64,000 nt of DNA, from assembly GCF_010669145.1 (NCBI RefSeq), contig NZ_CP048635.1, positions 186,001 through 250,000 on the forward strand, given 5' to 3'. Each line of letters starts with the position of its first letter. Positions within the stretch are counted from its first letter, which is position 1. Source of the DNA: Rhizobium oryzihabitans (GTDB lineage: Bacteria; Pseudomonadota; Alphaproteobacteria; Rhizobiales; Rhizobiaceae). The position numbers were made by a program, and so were the translations under genes. The notes under the pieces were generated by a model. The model had not been told where the DNA came from. It searched no databases and saw nothing but the letters and a program-made list of their open reading frames with translations. Positions 1 to 8,138 of this stretch are shown piece after piece.

Positions 1-385
1 GTGGGGTCTCCTCTGACAGTTCAGGTACGCGACCCGCGCGACTGGCCACGATAGTAAGAAACACTCCATCCCTCCCCTCGTACATCTGCTCAACAACGAA
101 GACTCGATCAACGAACACATCCTGCTTTTCATCGAGATAGAGACCGACGTCTTCGCCGAAGCGAACTACAAACGCGTCACATTCAATTCCGAGGTCTGCA
201 TACGAGACGTCGCGGGCATCGTGGCTTGTATCGGAAAGATCGCTAAGTTCGTAGGCAACTGCGCCAGCAGCACCCCATTTCCGGATTACTTCAGCTAGTA
301 ATCGAGAACGTGCCGCTTCGTCGTCGAAATGATCAAGCGATGGTCTATTGGCCGTCGCTGCTTCGCTAGGTCGTGGGTTGTTCAT
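1..385 (-). CDS. hypothetical protein, partial (C-terminus beyond left edge)
   Basis: An uninterrupted minus-strand frame of 128 codons starts at an ATG at 385 and runs off position 1 without a stop. A good Shine-Dalgarno sequence (GGGAG) lies 8 bases upstream of the ATG, which supports the start. The visible part begins MNNPRPSEAATANRP and is acidic, with alternating hydrophobic stretches (for example VDRVFVVEQMYEG) that suggest a small alpha/beta soluble protein. I see no signal peptide or membrane segment and recognise no family. Codon choice is unlike the other genes of the window, with TTA, CTA, AGA and many A- or T-ending codons, so the gene may have been acquired by transfer. The existence of the gene is fairly likely; its function is unknown. 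Confidence 0.6.
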   Translation of the reverse strand, partial: MNNPRPSEAATANRPSLDHFDDEAARSRLLAEVIRKWGAAGAVAYELSDLSDTSHDARDVSYADLGIECDAFVVRFGEDVGLYLDEKQDVFVDRVFVVEQMYEGRDGVFLTIVASRAGRVPELSEETP

Positions 386-785
386 CGATTTTGCTCCCAG
401 AGTTCGATTTAGAACCGATGAGGCTCAGTATCGCAAGGGACAAACTGAAAGGCTGCCAAAGTCGCTCAAATTGATCTGCCGCGACGAATAGAAGAGGCAC
501 GCTCGATCTCGAGCTGTGTTTAAAAGTCTGCAAAATTCTGTAGTTTTTTTATCTTAGATTCAATGAGATACAGATATTAGCCATTTCAAGCTGACTCCCC
601 GGTCAAAATGACGCGCAAAAAAAGCCCGGATTTAAGTATTCCTCCGGTCAGAATACGTGACTCCGTACAGCCGGCGCGTAAAGATGACCTCACGTCCCGG
701 AAGTGCGCAAGAACGTAGTGAACACCGACCCGCCAAATGAAAACCCCGGCCTTTCAGCCAGGGCAATATTTCAACGGAAATCGTC
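386..785. other. intergenic region, AT-rich, no gene seen
   Basis: About 400 bases between the start of the partial left-edge gene and the end of the GNAT gene. The part around 500-620 is clearly AT-rich compared with the rest of the window. It holds the Shine-Dalgarno of the left-edge gene and presumably its promoter. Short ORFs that cross it read into the GNAT gene in other frames and have no ribosome binding site. I see no RNA gene or repeat. Confidence 0.5.
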
Positions 786-1355
786 TCAGGCAAAGAGCCG
801 GCGGCCGCTCGCAACCAGCATGCCGGCTGCACCCTCCAGCCATCCGGCCCTCAATTCCAGCGCCAGGAAACGGCTACGCTCGAATGGGCCCGGCATGATC
901 AGGTGCTGCGCCTTGTCGGCGAAAAAGCCGAAACGCTCGTAATAGGGTGCGTCACCCACGAGGAGGATGGCGCCGTGACCGCGTTTGGTGGCTTCGGAGA
1001 TCGCAGCGCGCATCAGCGCCGAGCCGATGCCTTTGCCCTCATGGGCAGCATCGACGGCCAGCGGGCCGAGCAGCAGCGCTTCAACCGCGCGTCCTTCGCG
1101 CGAAATGCCGGCTTCGACATTCCACAGGCGTACCGTGCCAATGACATGACCATCCTCATCGCGAGCGACGAGCGCCAGACCTTCGGCCGGAACCCGGCCG
1201 GCGCGCAGCTTTTCGGACGATTTGCGACGGCGGCCAGCGCCCATGGCGCGGTCAAGCAGGTTTTCACGGGCAACGACATCGCCCGGATTTTCCTGATCGA
1301 CATGAAATGTCTGCGGCGTGAAAAATGCCCGTACCGAATTCAAAAGAGCGGCCAT
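786..1355 (-). CDS. GNAT family N-acetyltransferase
   Basis: A 189-residue protein of the GCN5-related N-acetyltransferase family, which transfers acetyl from acetyl-CoA to an amine. The central beta strand and acetyl-CoA loop are visible around residues 85-115: LGPLAVDAAHEGKGIGSALM contains the Q/R-x-x-G-x-G/A type pyrophosphate loop (here EGKGIGSA), followed by ILLVGDAPYYERFGF, the usual C-terminal GNAT segment. The reading frame extends further upstream, but the ATG at 1355 has a strong ribosome site (GGGAGG, 6 bases away) and gives the normal family length. It lies on the same strand 193 bases after the ornithine decarboxylase gene; a role in polyamine acetylation is possible from this position but is only inference. 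The substrate cannot be read from the sequence. Confidence 0.85.
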   Translation of the reverse strand: MAALLNSVRAFFTPQTFHVDQENPGDVVARENLLDRAMGAGRRRKSSEKLRAGRVPAEGLALVARDEDGHVIGTVRLWNVEAGISREGRAVEALLLGPLAVDAAHEGKGIGSALMRAAISEATKRGHGAILLVGDAPYYERFGFFADKAQHLIMPGPFERSRFLALELRAGWLEGAAGMLVASGRRLFA

Positions 1356-1519
1356 CCTTGGCCTCCCGTCACACAACCGCCCACACGCGGCCCTTGATGA
1401 AAAAATGGTGGAGCCGTTCCGGCCCGCCGACACGCTTTCCTCGGCTGGAAGAGGAGCAGCAAGCAGGGATTTGCGCAACAGCACAATCGGCAGGGCCGGA
1501 ACGGAAGCTTGGTCGAGAC

Positions 1520-1541
1520 GCCGCCCTTTTCAGCGGGCGGC
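1520..1541 (-). terminator. stem-loop after the decarboxylase gene
   Basis: Seven-base arms GCCGCCC and GGGCGGC enclose an 8-base loop, starting 7 bases beyond the decarboxylase stop codon on the minus strand. There is no T-run after it, so it may act as an mRNA 3-prime end stabiliser or a weak terminator rather than a classical intrinsic terminator. Confidence 0.45.
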
Positions 1542-1548
1542 GCTCGGA

Positions 1549-2682
1549 TCAGATGACGTAGGCTTTCAGCGGCTCGAAACCGTTGAAGGCAACCGCGGAG
1601 TACGTCGTCGTATAGGCACCGGTGCCTTCGATCAGAACTTCGTCGCCGATCGTCAGAGAGACCGGCAGCGGATACATGTTCTTTTCATACAGCACGTCGG
1701 CGCTGTCGCAGGTCGGACCGGCCAGAACGCAGGGCTGCATCTCGTCCTGATCGCGCTCGGTGCGGATCGGGTAACGGATCGCCTCATCCATCGTCTCGGC
1801 GAGACCGCCGAACTTGCCGATGTCGAGGAACACCCAGCGGTGGTTGTCGTTGTCGGACTTCTTCGACACGAGGACGACTTCCGCCTTGATGACGCCGGCA
1901 TTGCCCACCATGCCGCGGCCCGGCTCGATGATCGTCTTCGGGATCTGGTTGCCGAAGTGCTTGCGCAGCGCCGTGTCGATCGCCTGGCCGTATTCTTCGG
2001 CAGCAGGAACGTCGCGCAGGTACTTGGTCGGGAAACCGCCGCCCATATTGACCATCTGCAGGTGAATGCCCTGCTTGGAAAGCGATCCGAAGACGCGCTT
2101 GGCATCGGCGAGCGCCGCATCCCATGCGTCGAGATTCATCATCTGCGAGCCGACATGGAAGGAAACGCCGTAGGATTCGAGACCGAGCTGATGTGCGTAG
2201 ACGAGAACATCGACAGCCATCTGCGGTACGCAACCGAACTTGCGCGACAGCGGCCATTCGGCACCTTCGCCATCCGTCAGAACGCGGCAGAAGACGCGCG
2301 CGCCAGGAGCGGCACGGGCAACCTTCTCGACTTCCTCGTGGCTGTCCACGGCGAAGAGATCGATGCCGAGCGCATAAGCGCGGGCGACATCGCGTTCCTT
2401 CTTGATGGTGTTGCCGAAGGAAATCCGGTCGGAAGTCGCACCCGCATCGAGCGCCATCTGGATTTCAGCCACGGAGGCGCAATCGAAGTTGGAGCCGAGC
2501 GAAGCGAGCAGCTTCAGGATTTCAGGAGCCGGGTTCGCCTTGACGGCGTAGTAGATCGCGCTGTTGGGCAGCGAGTGCCGGAACGCGTTGAAATTGTCGC
2601 GCACGACGTCGAGATCGACCACAAGGCAAGGGCCTTCGGGACGTCGGGTCTTGATGAAGTCGAGAATGCGTGCAGTCGTCAT
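1549..2682 (-). CDS. odc: ornithine/lysine decarboxylase, PLP fold III (group IV)
   Basis: Decarboxylates ornithine (and probably lysine) to putrescine (cadaverine), the entry step to polyamines, in the cytosol. The 377-residue length is that of short bacterial eukaryotic-type ODCs. Motifs are all in place: the PLP lysine K48 in YYAVKANP, SFHVGS at 174-179, the phosphate-binding glycine loop NMGGGFPTKY (212-221), EPGRG (253-257) and the catalytic cysteine C325 in AGPTCDSAD, which comes from the partner subunit in the active dimer. It is preceded by an unusually long untranslated region of more than 400 bases, in line with RNA-level control of ODC in alphaproteobacteria. A GNAT gene follows on the same strand and a LysR gene is divergent. 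Function is secure; the split between ornithine and lysine specificity is not. Confidence 0.95.
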   Translation of the reverse strand: MTTARILDFIKTRRPEGPCLVVDLDVVRDNFNAFRHSLPNSAIYYAVKANPAPEILKLLASLGSNFDCASVAEIQMALDAGATSDRISFGNTIKKERDVARAYALGIDLFAVDSHEEVEKVARAAPGARVFCRVLTDGEGAEWPLSRKFGCVPQMAVDVLVYAHQLGLESYGVSFHVGSQMMNLDAWDAALADAKRVFGSLSKQGIHLQMVNMGGGFPTKYLRDVPAAEEYGQAIDTALRKHFGNQIPKTIIEPGRGMVGNAGVIKAEVVLVSKKSDNDNHRWVFLDIGKFGGLAETMDEAIRYPIRTERDQDEMQPCVLAGPTCDSADVLYEKNMYPLPVSLTIGDEVLIEGTGAYTTTYSAVAFNGFEPLKAYVI

Positions 2683-3110
2683 CGATATATTCCCTATAAA
2701 CCGGCTCCGGAAAATCCGGAGGACAAAGGACGCTCGAGATATGCATACGAATCAGCCGGTGGAGGCGCAGATTCGATAGCATACGCTCAAGGCGCGAATG
2801 TGAACGACGCCCTGCCAGAGCATCATTCGGCTTTGTCTGCCATCGATTGGAGGGATTGACCCGACCGCACTTCAGGCAATGATGGTGTGCCTCTTCAGTA
2901 CCCCGGCTGATGGAAAGCCGGCAGAGAACCAGAAAGGCCCGCACCGTCGTTGCTTCATATGTCCTCGCATTTCCCGGTTGGCCGGAATAGCGACTGGAGG
3001 GGTTAGTTCCAGGTACCTTACCTAAATCCTCACCACATCGAGGACTCGGCGGACACACATGGGCACGTGCGACTTTGGGCAGCACGGGAGATAAGAATAT
3101 TCGCCGTCAT
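2683..3110 (-). promoter_or_regulatory. long leader of the decarboxylase gene, candidate speF RNA motif
   Basis: The decarboxylase ATG is preceded by over 400 bases without a credible gene. The speF motif is a conserved structured RNA known upstream of alphaproteobacterial ornithine decarboxylase genes, so its presence is expected here from position. Directly visible is a perfect 7-bp hairpin CTCCGGA/TCCGGAG (2705-2721), a few bases ahead of the likely ribosome site (AGGGA) at about 2690. I cannot fold or align the full leader, so boundaries are approximate and the family assignment is inference. Confidence 0.4.
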
Positions 3111-3217
3111 AATCAAGAGGATTTTTTCATCAAAGCGCGGATTTTTTCAGCAGCGGATTTAGGGTTGAACAGTCGCCTCCCAGCGTTCAATTATATGGAA
3201 CGAACCGGAGGATTTTC

Positions 3218-4111
3218 ATGGACACGCTGACCCGCATCCGCGCCTTTATCGATGTCGTCGAGGCGGAGGGTTTTTCCGCCGCCGCACGCAAGACCGGGCG
3301 CTCCAAGGCGCTGTTGTCCAAATATGTGCGGGAACTGGAGGACGATCTCGGTGCGCTGCTCCTCAATCGCACCACCCGGCAGTTCTCGCTGACGGAGGCG
3401 GGACACACCTATTACCGCACCGCCTCCGATATCCTCAAGGAAATCGACAATCTCGCCGATCTGGTAAGGGAGAAGAATGCCGATCTTAAAGGCAAGCTCC
3501 GGATTTCGGTTCCCCGTACCTTCATCGACGCCGATGTCGGCCAGAGCCTGATCGACTTCGCCAAGGAAAATCCGGAACTGTCGCTGGAAATCGTCGCCGA
3601 GGATCGGTTCGTCGATCTGATCGAGGAGGGCTTCGACCTTGCGGTTCGAATCACGCGGCTGGAGGATTCGGGCCTGATTGCCCGCAAGCTTTCCGATTTC
3701 CGGGTCTATGCCGTGGCGACGGCGGATTTCGTGGCCCAGCACGGGCCGCTCGACGGCCCGCAGGATTTCGCCCGCGTTCCCTTCATCATCGACACCAACA
3801 CCCGCTTCCACAACTCCGTTCGATATTTCGAACCGGATGGCGGCTCGAACTCGGTGGCCATCAGCGGCCCCATCGAGGTCAACAGCCCGCAGGCAACGCT
3901 GCGCGCCGCACGGGCCGGGCTTGGCATCGCCATGGTGCCGGATTTCATCGCGCGACCCTATATCCAGTCCGGAGAGCTGGTGACGCTGTTCGACGATTAT
4001 ATTTCCAAGGACCGGGGCATCTACGCGGTCTATCCGCACCGCCGCTACCTGCCCGCCAAGGTGCGCAGCTTCGTGGATTATCTCTCGGCGTGGTTTCGCA
4101 AGAACGGGTGA
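3218..4111 (+). CDS. LysR family transcriptional regulator
   Basis: A 297-residue LysR-type regulator of normal length. The N-terminal winged helix-turn-helix (about residues 1-60) shows the typical TLTRIRAFIDVVEAEGFSAAA start and the NRTTRQFSLTEAG wing; residues 90-290 form the periplasmic-binding-like effector domain (GKLRISVPRTF onward). It resembles the CrgA/AaeR-type branch of the family. The start is supported by GGAGG 7 bases upstream. It is divergent from the decarboxylase gene, so it may control that gene or its own synthesis, but LysR targets are usually adjacent and no effector can be inferred. It ends close to a RIME-like repeat that separates it from the convergent sugar transporter genes. 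Confidence 0.9.
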   Translation: MDTLTRIRAFIDVVEAEGFSAAARKTGRSKALLSKYVRELEDDLGALLLNRTTRQFSLTEAGHTYYRTASDILKEIDNLADLVREKNADLKGKLRISVPRTFIDADVGQSLIDFAKENPELSLEIVAEDRFVDLIEEGFDLAVRITRLEDSGLIARKLSDFRVYAVATADFVAQHGPLDGPQDFARVPFIIDTNTRFHNSVRYFEPDGGSNSVAISGPIEVNSPQATLRAARAGLGIAMVPDFIARPYIQSGELVTLFDDYISKDRGIYAVYPHRRYLPAKVRSFVDYLSAWFRKNG

Positions 4112-4131
4112 CGTAGCTGACGCTCCCCGAG

Positions 4132-4244
4132 CGTCATGCCGGACTTGATCCGGCATCCAGCCACGGCGCGTCTGCGCCGTGAAAGGACTCTCCCGCGATC
4201 AAGGACTTGACCGCACTGGACCCCGGATCAAGTCCGGGGTGACG
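4132..4244. repeat. RIME-like intergenic mosaic element, copy 1
   Basis: A 113-bp element beginning CGTCATGCCGGACTTGATCC and ending in GTGACG, made of two terminal palindromes (CCGGA-CTTGA-TCCGG type) and a variable middle. A second copy of exactly the same length is at 60762-60874. The layout fits the Rhizobium-specific intergenic mosaic elements known from this group. It lies between two convergent transcription units (LysR and the sugar-binding protein) and can form strong hairpins in both transcripts. Confidence 0.85.
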
Positions 4245-4305
4245 GAGTGGGGATGCAATCGTCTCGCCAAATTCAAGCCTCGGCAAAACTTTTAGCAGCA
4301 TCGAC

Positions 4306-4323
4306 GCCCGCCTTTCAGCGGGC
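4306..4323 (-). terminator. short stem-loop after the sugar-binding protein gene
   Basis: GCCCGC and GCGGGC arms with a 6-base loop lie about 20 bases beyond the stop codon at 4345 on the minus strand. No T-run follows directly. It is a weak candidate for the 3-prime end of the CUT2 sugar importer transcript. Confidence 0.3.
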
Positions 4324-4344
4324 ATCGCGTGGCCGGACCCCTTA

Positions 4345-5298
4345 TCAGAACGGCGAATCCGGGAAGTAGAACTGCTCGGCATTGTCCTTGGTGACGAGCG
4401 TGGCATCGAGAATATACTCACCGGCAACCGGCACCTGATCGTAGAAATGACCGGCCGTCAGCTGCATGGCGGTCGCCACCATTGCCGGCGGGTAGAGCAC
4501 GTCGACCGGCACCAGCTTGTCGCCGTCCATGACCTTCTTGATCATGTCCTTGGAACCGGCGCCCGCGACGATATACTGGATATCGGTGCGTTTCGCCTGC
4601 TGGATCGCTTCAAGCACGCCGATGGCCATGTCGTCATCCTGACACCAGACCACGTCGATCTTCTTGTATTTGGTCAGATAGTCCTGCATCACGCGGAAGG
4701 CGTCGTCGCGGTTCCAGTTGCCGTACTGGCGATCGAGAACCTTGACGTTCGAGCCGGCGATACCCTTGTCGAAACCGTCCTGGCGCTGCTGGTCGATGGG
4801 AATGGGCAGGCCGCGAATGACCACCACTTCCGCATCAGGCGTGGTTTTCTTGATGTATTCACCCGCCACCTGTCCAAGCGCCGGGTTGTTGCCGGCAACG
4901 TAAAGATCGCGGATGGAATTATCATTGACGCTCGGCGCGCGGTCCACGAGTGCGACGAAGGTGCCCTTGTCCTTGATTTCCTTGATGGCATTTACCAGCG
5001 GATCGGGATCAGACGGCAAGACGACCAGCGCGTCCAGCCCCTGCACGGCGAGGTCCTGAAGCGCGTTTGCCTGATTGGCGGCATCCGGCGAGGTCTTGAC
5101 GATGACGTTCAGACCCGGATGCTCCTTCATCAGAAGCTTTGCCACCCGTTCGGCATGGTAGACGACGCCCGCCGTCCAGCCGTGGTCGGCCGCCGGAATA
5201 GATACGCCGATGGTGACCTTCTTGTCCTGCGCATGGGCCGAGCCCGCAAGCACCGCAGCCAGCGCGGCAAAGGCCACGCCGATGAATTTTCTACGCAT
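4345..5298 (-). CDS. ribose-class sugar ABC transporter substrate-binding protein
   Basis: Periplasmic binding protein of a CUT2 (ribose/xylose-type) sugar importer, 317 residues. It has a cleavable signal peptide (MRRKFIGVAFAALAAVLAG, cut after AHA), then the type I fold with KVTIGVSIPAADHGWTAGV at the start of the first lobe and the hinge-side WCQDDDMAIGVLEAI motif near residue 220, which is typical of RbsB-like proteins. The start is supported by GGGAGG 9 bases upstream. It is the last gene of the operon after the permease and ATPase, an order in which the binding protein is often raised separately by its own processing. The sugar is not evident from the sequence. Confidence 0.9.
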   Translation of the reverse strand: MRRKFIGVAFAALAAVLAGSAHAQDKKVTIGVSIPAADHGWTAGVVYHAERVAKLLMKEHPGLNVIVKTSPDAANQANALQDLAVQGLDALVVLPSDPDPLVNAIKEIKDKGTFVALVDRAPSVNDNSIRDLYVAGNNPALGQVAGEYIKKTTPDAEVVVIRGLPIPIDQQRQDGFDKGIAGSNVKVLDRQYGNWNRDDAFRVMQDYLTKYKKIDVVWCQDDDMAIGVLEAIQQAKRTDIQYIVAGAGSKDMIKKVMDGDKLVPVDVLYPPAMVATAMQLTAGHFYDQVPVAGEYILDATLVTKDNAEQFYFPDSPF

Positions 5299-5385
5299 AG
5301 TCTCTTTCCTCCCAAGACCGGGGCGTTCCTCCTCTTACAACCGCGCCTGCCCCACATACGCGGTCAAACTCCCCATCGCGCCCTG

Positions 5386-6387
5386 CTATCTGCGGCTCAA
5401 AGAGCGCTGCACCAGCATGGCGATGATGATGATCGCGCCCTGGATGGCGCCGATCAGATATTCGCTGACGAAGTTAGACAGGATCATGATGTTGCCGACG
5501 ATCTCCAGAATAAAGGCGCCGCAGATCGTGCCCCAGATGCGCCCCACCCCGCCGCGCAGTGCCGTGCCGCCGACGACGACGGCGGTGATGGCCTGCAGCT
5601 CCCACAACATGCCTGTCGTGGCCGAGGTGGAGGCGAGACGCGGCACGTAAAGCAGAACGGCGACGGCAACACAGAGGCCCTGCACGACATAAGCGATGGT
5701 GCGGACCCGGGCGACCGAAATGCCGGAATATCGCGCCACATCCTCGCTGGAGCCGACAGCGGTCAGATGCCGGCCATAACGGGTGCGGTAAAGCACGAAG
5801 GCGGCGATGGCGGCCGTGACGAAGATGGCGATGACAGGCACCGGCACGCCGAAGACGTTGCCGAAATAGACCGGGCGATAAAGCGTCTGGATTTCCGGGT
5901 TGCGCAGCGTGATCGCGCCGCCCTGCGACAGCCAGGTTGTCAGCCCGCGATAGATGCCCATGGTGCCAAGCGTGGCAATGAAGGGTTCAATGCGGCCGAT
6001 GGTGGTGATGAGGCCGTTGGCGAGCCCACAGGCCGCACCGATGGCGACCGCAAGCGCCATGGCGGCGAGCAGCATCAGCAGCGGACTGGCGATGACACCG
6101 CTGTTCATGAACAGGATCATCAGGCTGGCCACGAAAGCGACCATGGCGCCAACGGAAAGATCGAGCCCGCCGGATGTGATGACGTAAGTTGCGCCAAGCG
6201 CGATAATGGCAATGAAGGCGCTGCGGGTAACGACATTCAGGAGATTGTCGATGCCGATGAAATTGGGATTGGCGATGGTGCCAAGAACCAGAAGCAGAGC
6301 CAGCGCCACAAAGGGCGCTACGGCGCGCAGATCCCAGTCCTTCGAGGTCTTCGGCGTCTTGCCGTTATCAAGTGCGGCCTCAGTCAT
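5386..6387 (-). CDS. ribose-class sugar ABC transporter permease
   Basis: Integral membrane subunit, 333 residues, of the RbsC/AraH type (BPD_transp_2 family), which homodimerises to form the pore. There are about ten hydrophobic segments; the conserved block ATYVITSGGLDLSVGAMVAF (about residues 64-83) and the later GISVARVRTIAYVVQGL and AITAVVVGGTALRGGVG motifs are characteristic of the family. It is downstream of the ATPase by 38 bases and upstream of the binding protein by 87 bases on the same strand, so the three genes probably form one operon. Confidence 0.92.
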   Translation of the reverse strand: MTEAALDNGKTPKTSKDWDLRAVAPFVALALLLVLGTIANPNFIGIDNLLNVVTRSAFIAIIALGATYVITSGGLDLSVGAMVAFVASLMILFMNSGVIASPLLMLLAAMALAVAIGAACGLANGLITTIGRIEPFIATLGTMGIYRGLTTWLSQGGAITLRNPEIQTLYRPVYFGNVFGVPVPVIAIFVTAAIAAFVLYRTRYGRHLTAVGSSEDVARYSGISVARVRTIAYVVQGLCVAVAVLLYVPRLASTSATTGMLWELQAITAVVVGGTALRGGVGRIWGTICGAFILEIVGNIMILSNFVSEYLIGAIQGAIIIIAMLVQRSLSRR

Positions 6388-6425
6388 GTTTCCCCTCAGT
6401 ATTTTTCCCCTTGCGCATCTTCACC

Positions 6426-7949
6426 TCAGGCCACCTCTTGTGTGTGAACGCCTGTCGCCAGCGCCACGATGTCGTTTTCGGTCATGCGCTCCCCCGTTAC
6501 CTCGCCAACGATCCTGCCGGAGCGCATCACGACGATGCGGTCGCAAATGCCGATCAGCTCCGGCATTTCCGAGGAGACGACAATGATCGAGCGCCCCTCA
6601 TCCGCAAGCTTGGCGATGAAACGGTAAATCTGCTCCTTCGTACCGATGTCGATGCCCCGCGTCGGCTCGTCAATGATGACGATGGACGGATCGAGCAGCA
6701 TCATCTTGGCAAGCAGCAGCTTCTGCTGGTTGCCGCCGGAAAGCTGGCCCGCCAGCAGATCCTTGCGGCCGGTGCGGATATCGAAATCATGGATCGCATC
6801 GTCGAGCGCCGCCGTCTCCCGGCGGGTGTCGATCTGGAACAGTCGGCTGAATTTCTTGAGCGAGGCAAGCGTGAGATTGACCCGCAAATCCTTGGCCAGC
6901 AGCAATCCCTTGCCCTTGCGGTCCTCGCTCAGATAAACGATGCCGGCCTTCAGGCTGTCTTCCGCCTTGGCGAAATGCACGGGTTTGCCGAGATGGCGGA
7001 TCGTGCCGCGCCCCGGCCGCAGGCCAAGCACGCCCTCCATAAGCTCCGTTCTGCCTGCCCCAACGAGACCCGCAAAACCGAGAATCTCGCCCTTGCGGAG
7101 GCTGAAACCGGCGTCCTGCGCGTAGCCTGGCACCGTGAAATGCTTCACCTGCAGAACCGGCTCGTGCTCGCCGCCGGCGTTGCGGTCAGGATAGAGCTTT
7201 GCCACATCGCGCCCCACCATCAACCGCGCCATATCCGCTGGCTCGAGTGCCGATATCGGGTGGGAAGCGACCAGCTTGCCGTCGCGCAACACCGTTACCC
7301 GGTCGGCGATCTCCTTCACCTCCGGCAGGCGGTGCGAAATATAAAGGACCGCCACGCCTTTCGCCCTGATGTCACGGATGACATTCAGCAGCGCATCGGT
7401 TTCAATGGGGGTAAGGCTCGCGGTCGGCTCGTCGAAAATTACTACGCGATGCGGCACCAGCAGCACACGGGCGATCTGCACCAGTTGCCGCTGGGCAATC
7501 GACAGGCTGCCGACGATGGCGTCCGGATCGATCGTGCCGCCTAGATCGCCGATTGCCTTGCGGGCACCCTCGCGCATGGCTCGGTCGTCCACCATCGGTC
7601 CCTTACGCAATTCGCGCCCGAGATAGATGTTCTGCGCCACCGTCAGATCCGGCGCCAGCAATATTTCCTGATGCACGAGAACGATGCCGCGATGTTCGGC
7701 GTCCACCGGGCCGCTCAGCGTAGCGGCTTCGCCGTCTATCTGGATTTCACCGCCCGACGGCTTCTCGTTGCCGGCAAGCAGCTTCATCAGCGTGGACTTG
7801 CCAGCGCCGTTCTCGCCGATGATGGCGTGAACCTCGCCGGCGCGCACCGCGATCTCAATATCCTTCAGAACCTGTACCGGACCAAAAGACTTCGACAGCC
7901 CGACCGTCCGGATAAGGGCCGGGTCTGGAGATGCTTCAGCAAAAGCCAT
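6426..7949 (-). CDS. ribose-class sugar ABC transporter ATP-binding protein (double ATPase)
   Basis: A 507-residue RbsA/MglA-type subunit with two fused ATPase domains. The first domain shows Walker A GENGAGKST (about residues 45-53), signature LSIAQRQLVQIARVL and Walker B VVIFDEPTAS; the second has a degenerate P-loop region (GFAGLVGAGRTELME), the signature LSGGNQQKLLLAKMM and VIIDEPTRGIDIG. This asymmetry is normal for the family. The ATG at 7949 has only a weak ribosome site. An in-frame 19-codon ORF with a far better site lies just upstream (7956-8015) and is separated from this gene by a single TGA. First gene of the importer operon. Confidence 0.92.
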   Translation of the reverse strand: MAFAEASPDPALIRTVGLSKSFGPVQVLKDIEIAVRAGEVHAIIGENGAGKSTLMKLLAGNEKPSGGEIQIDGEAATLSGPVDAEHRGIVLVHQEILLAPDLTVAQNIYLGRELRKGPMVDDRAMREGARKAIGDLGGTIDPDAIVGSLSIAQRQLVQIARVLLVPHRVVIFDEPTASLTPIETDALLNVIRDIRAKGVAVLYISHRLPEVKEIADRVTVLRDGKLVASHPISALEPADMARLMVGRDVAKLYPDRNAGGEHEPVLQVKHFTVPGYAQDAGFSLRKGEILGFAGLVGAGRTELMEGVLGLRPGRGTIRHLGKPVHFAKAEDSLKAGIVYLSEDRKGKGLLLAKDLRVNLTLASLKKFSRLFQIDTRRETAALDDAIHDFDIRTGRKDLLAGQLSGGNQQKLLLAKMMLLDPSIVIIDEPTRGIDIGTKEQIYRFIAKLADEGRSIIVVSSEMPELIGICDRIVVMRSGRIVGEVTGERMTENDIVALATGVHTQEVA

Positions 7950-7955
7950 GTGCCA

Positions 7956-8015
7956 TCACCGGTGTCCGGCGCGAATGGACGGCGTTTGCCCCTTAATTTT
8001 ATTTGAAATGACCAT
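7956..8015 (-). CDS. 19-codon upstream ORF (possible leader peptide)
   Basis: ATG at 8015 follows a near-perfect ribosome site (GGGAGGAG, 7 bases) and opens a 19-residue frame MVISNKIKGQTPSIRAGHR ending in TGA at 7956-7958. The stop is in the same frame as the ATPase gene and only 6 bases before its ATG. It may be a leader that couples translation to the ATPase, or the original N-terminus of the ATPase cut off by a nonsense change, after which translation restarts at 7949. The strong ribosome site is seen directly; translation and role are inference. Confidence 0.4.
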   Translation of the reverse strand: MVISNKIKGQTPSIRAGHR

Positions 8016-8138
8016 CTGCGAACTCCTCCCAAAGCTCAAGGAAGAAGCTAGCGTCCGTTTTGAGGTACGTAAAGCAAATTTCGCTGGTCTTTTAGAATAC
8101 ACTCAAATTTGACCGCGCCAGCGGGTCCCGAAATCCGG

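Noticed and set aside
1318..2859. 513-codon plus-strand ORF
   Set aside because: It is antisense to the decarboxylase gene, whose motifs are complete; high-GC antisense frames stay open by codon bias.
4447..6447. 666-codon plus-strand ORF
   Set aside because: Antisense to the sugar-binding protein and permease genes; the product is rich in H, R, D and G without any domain.
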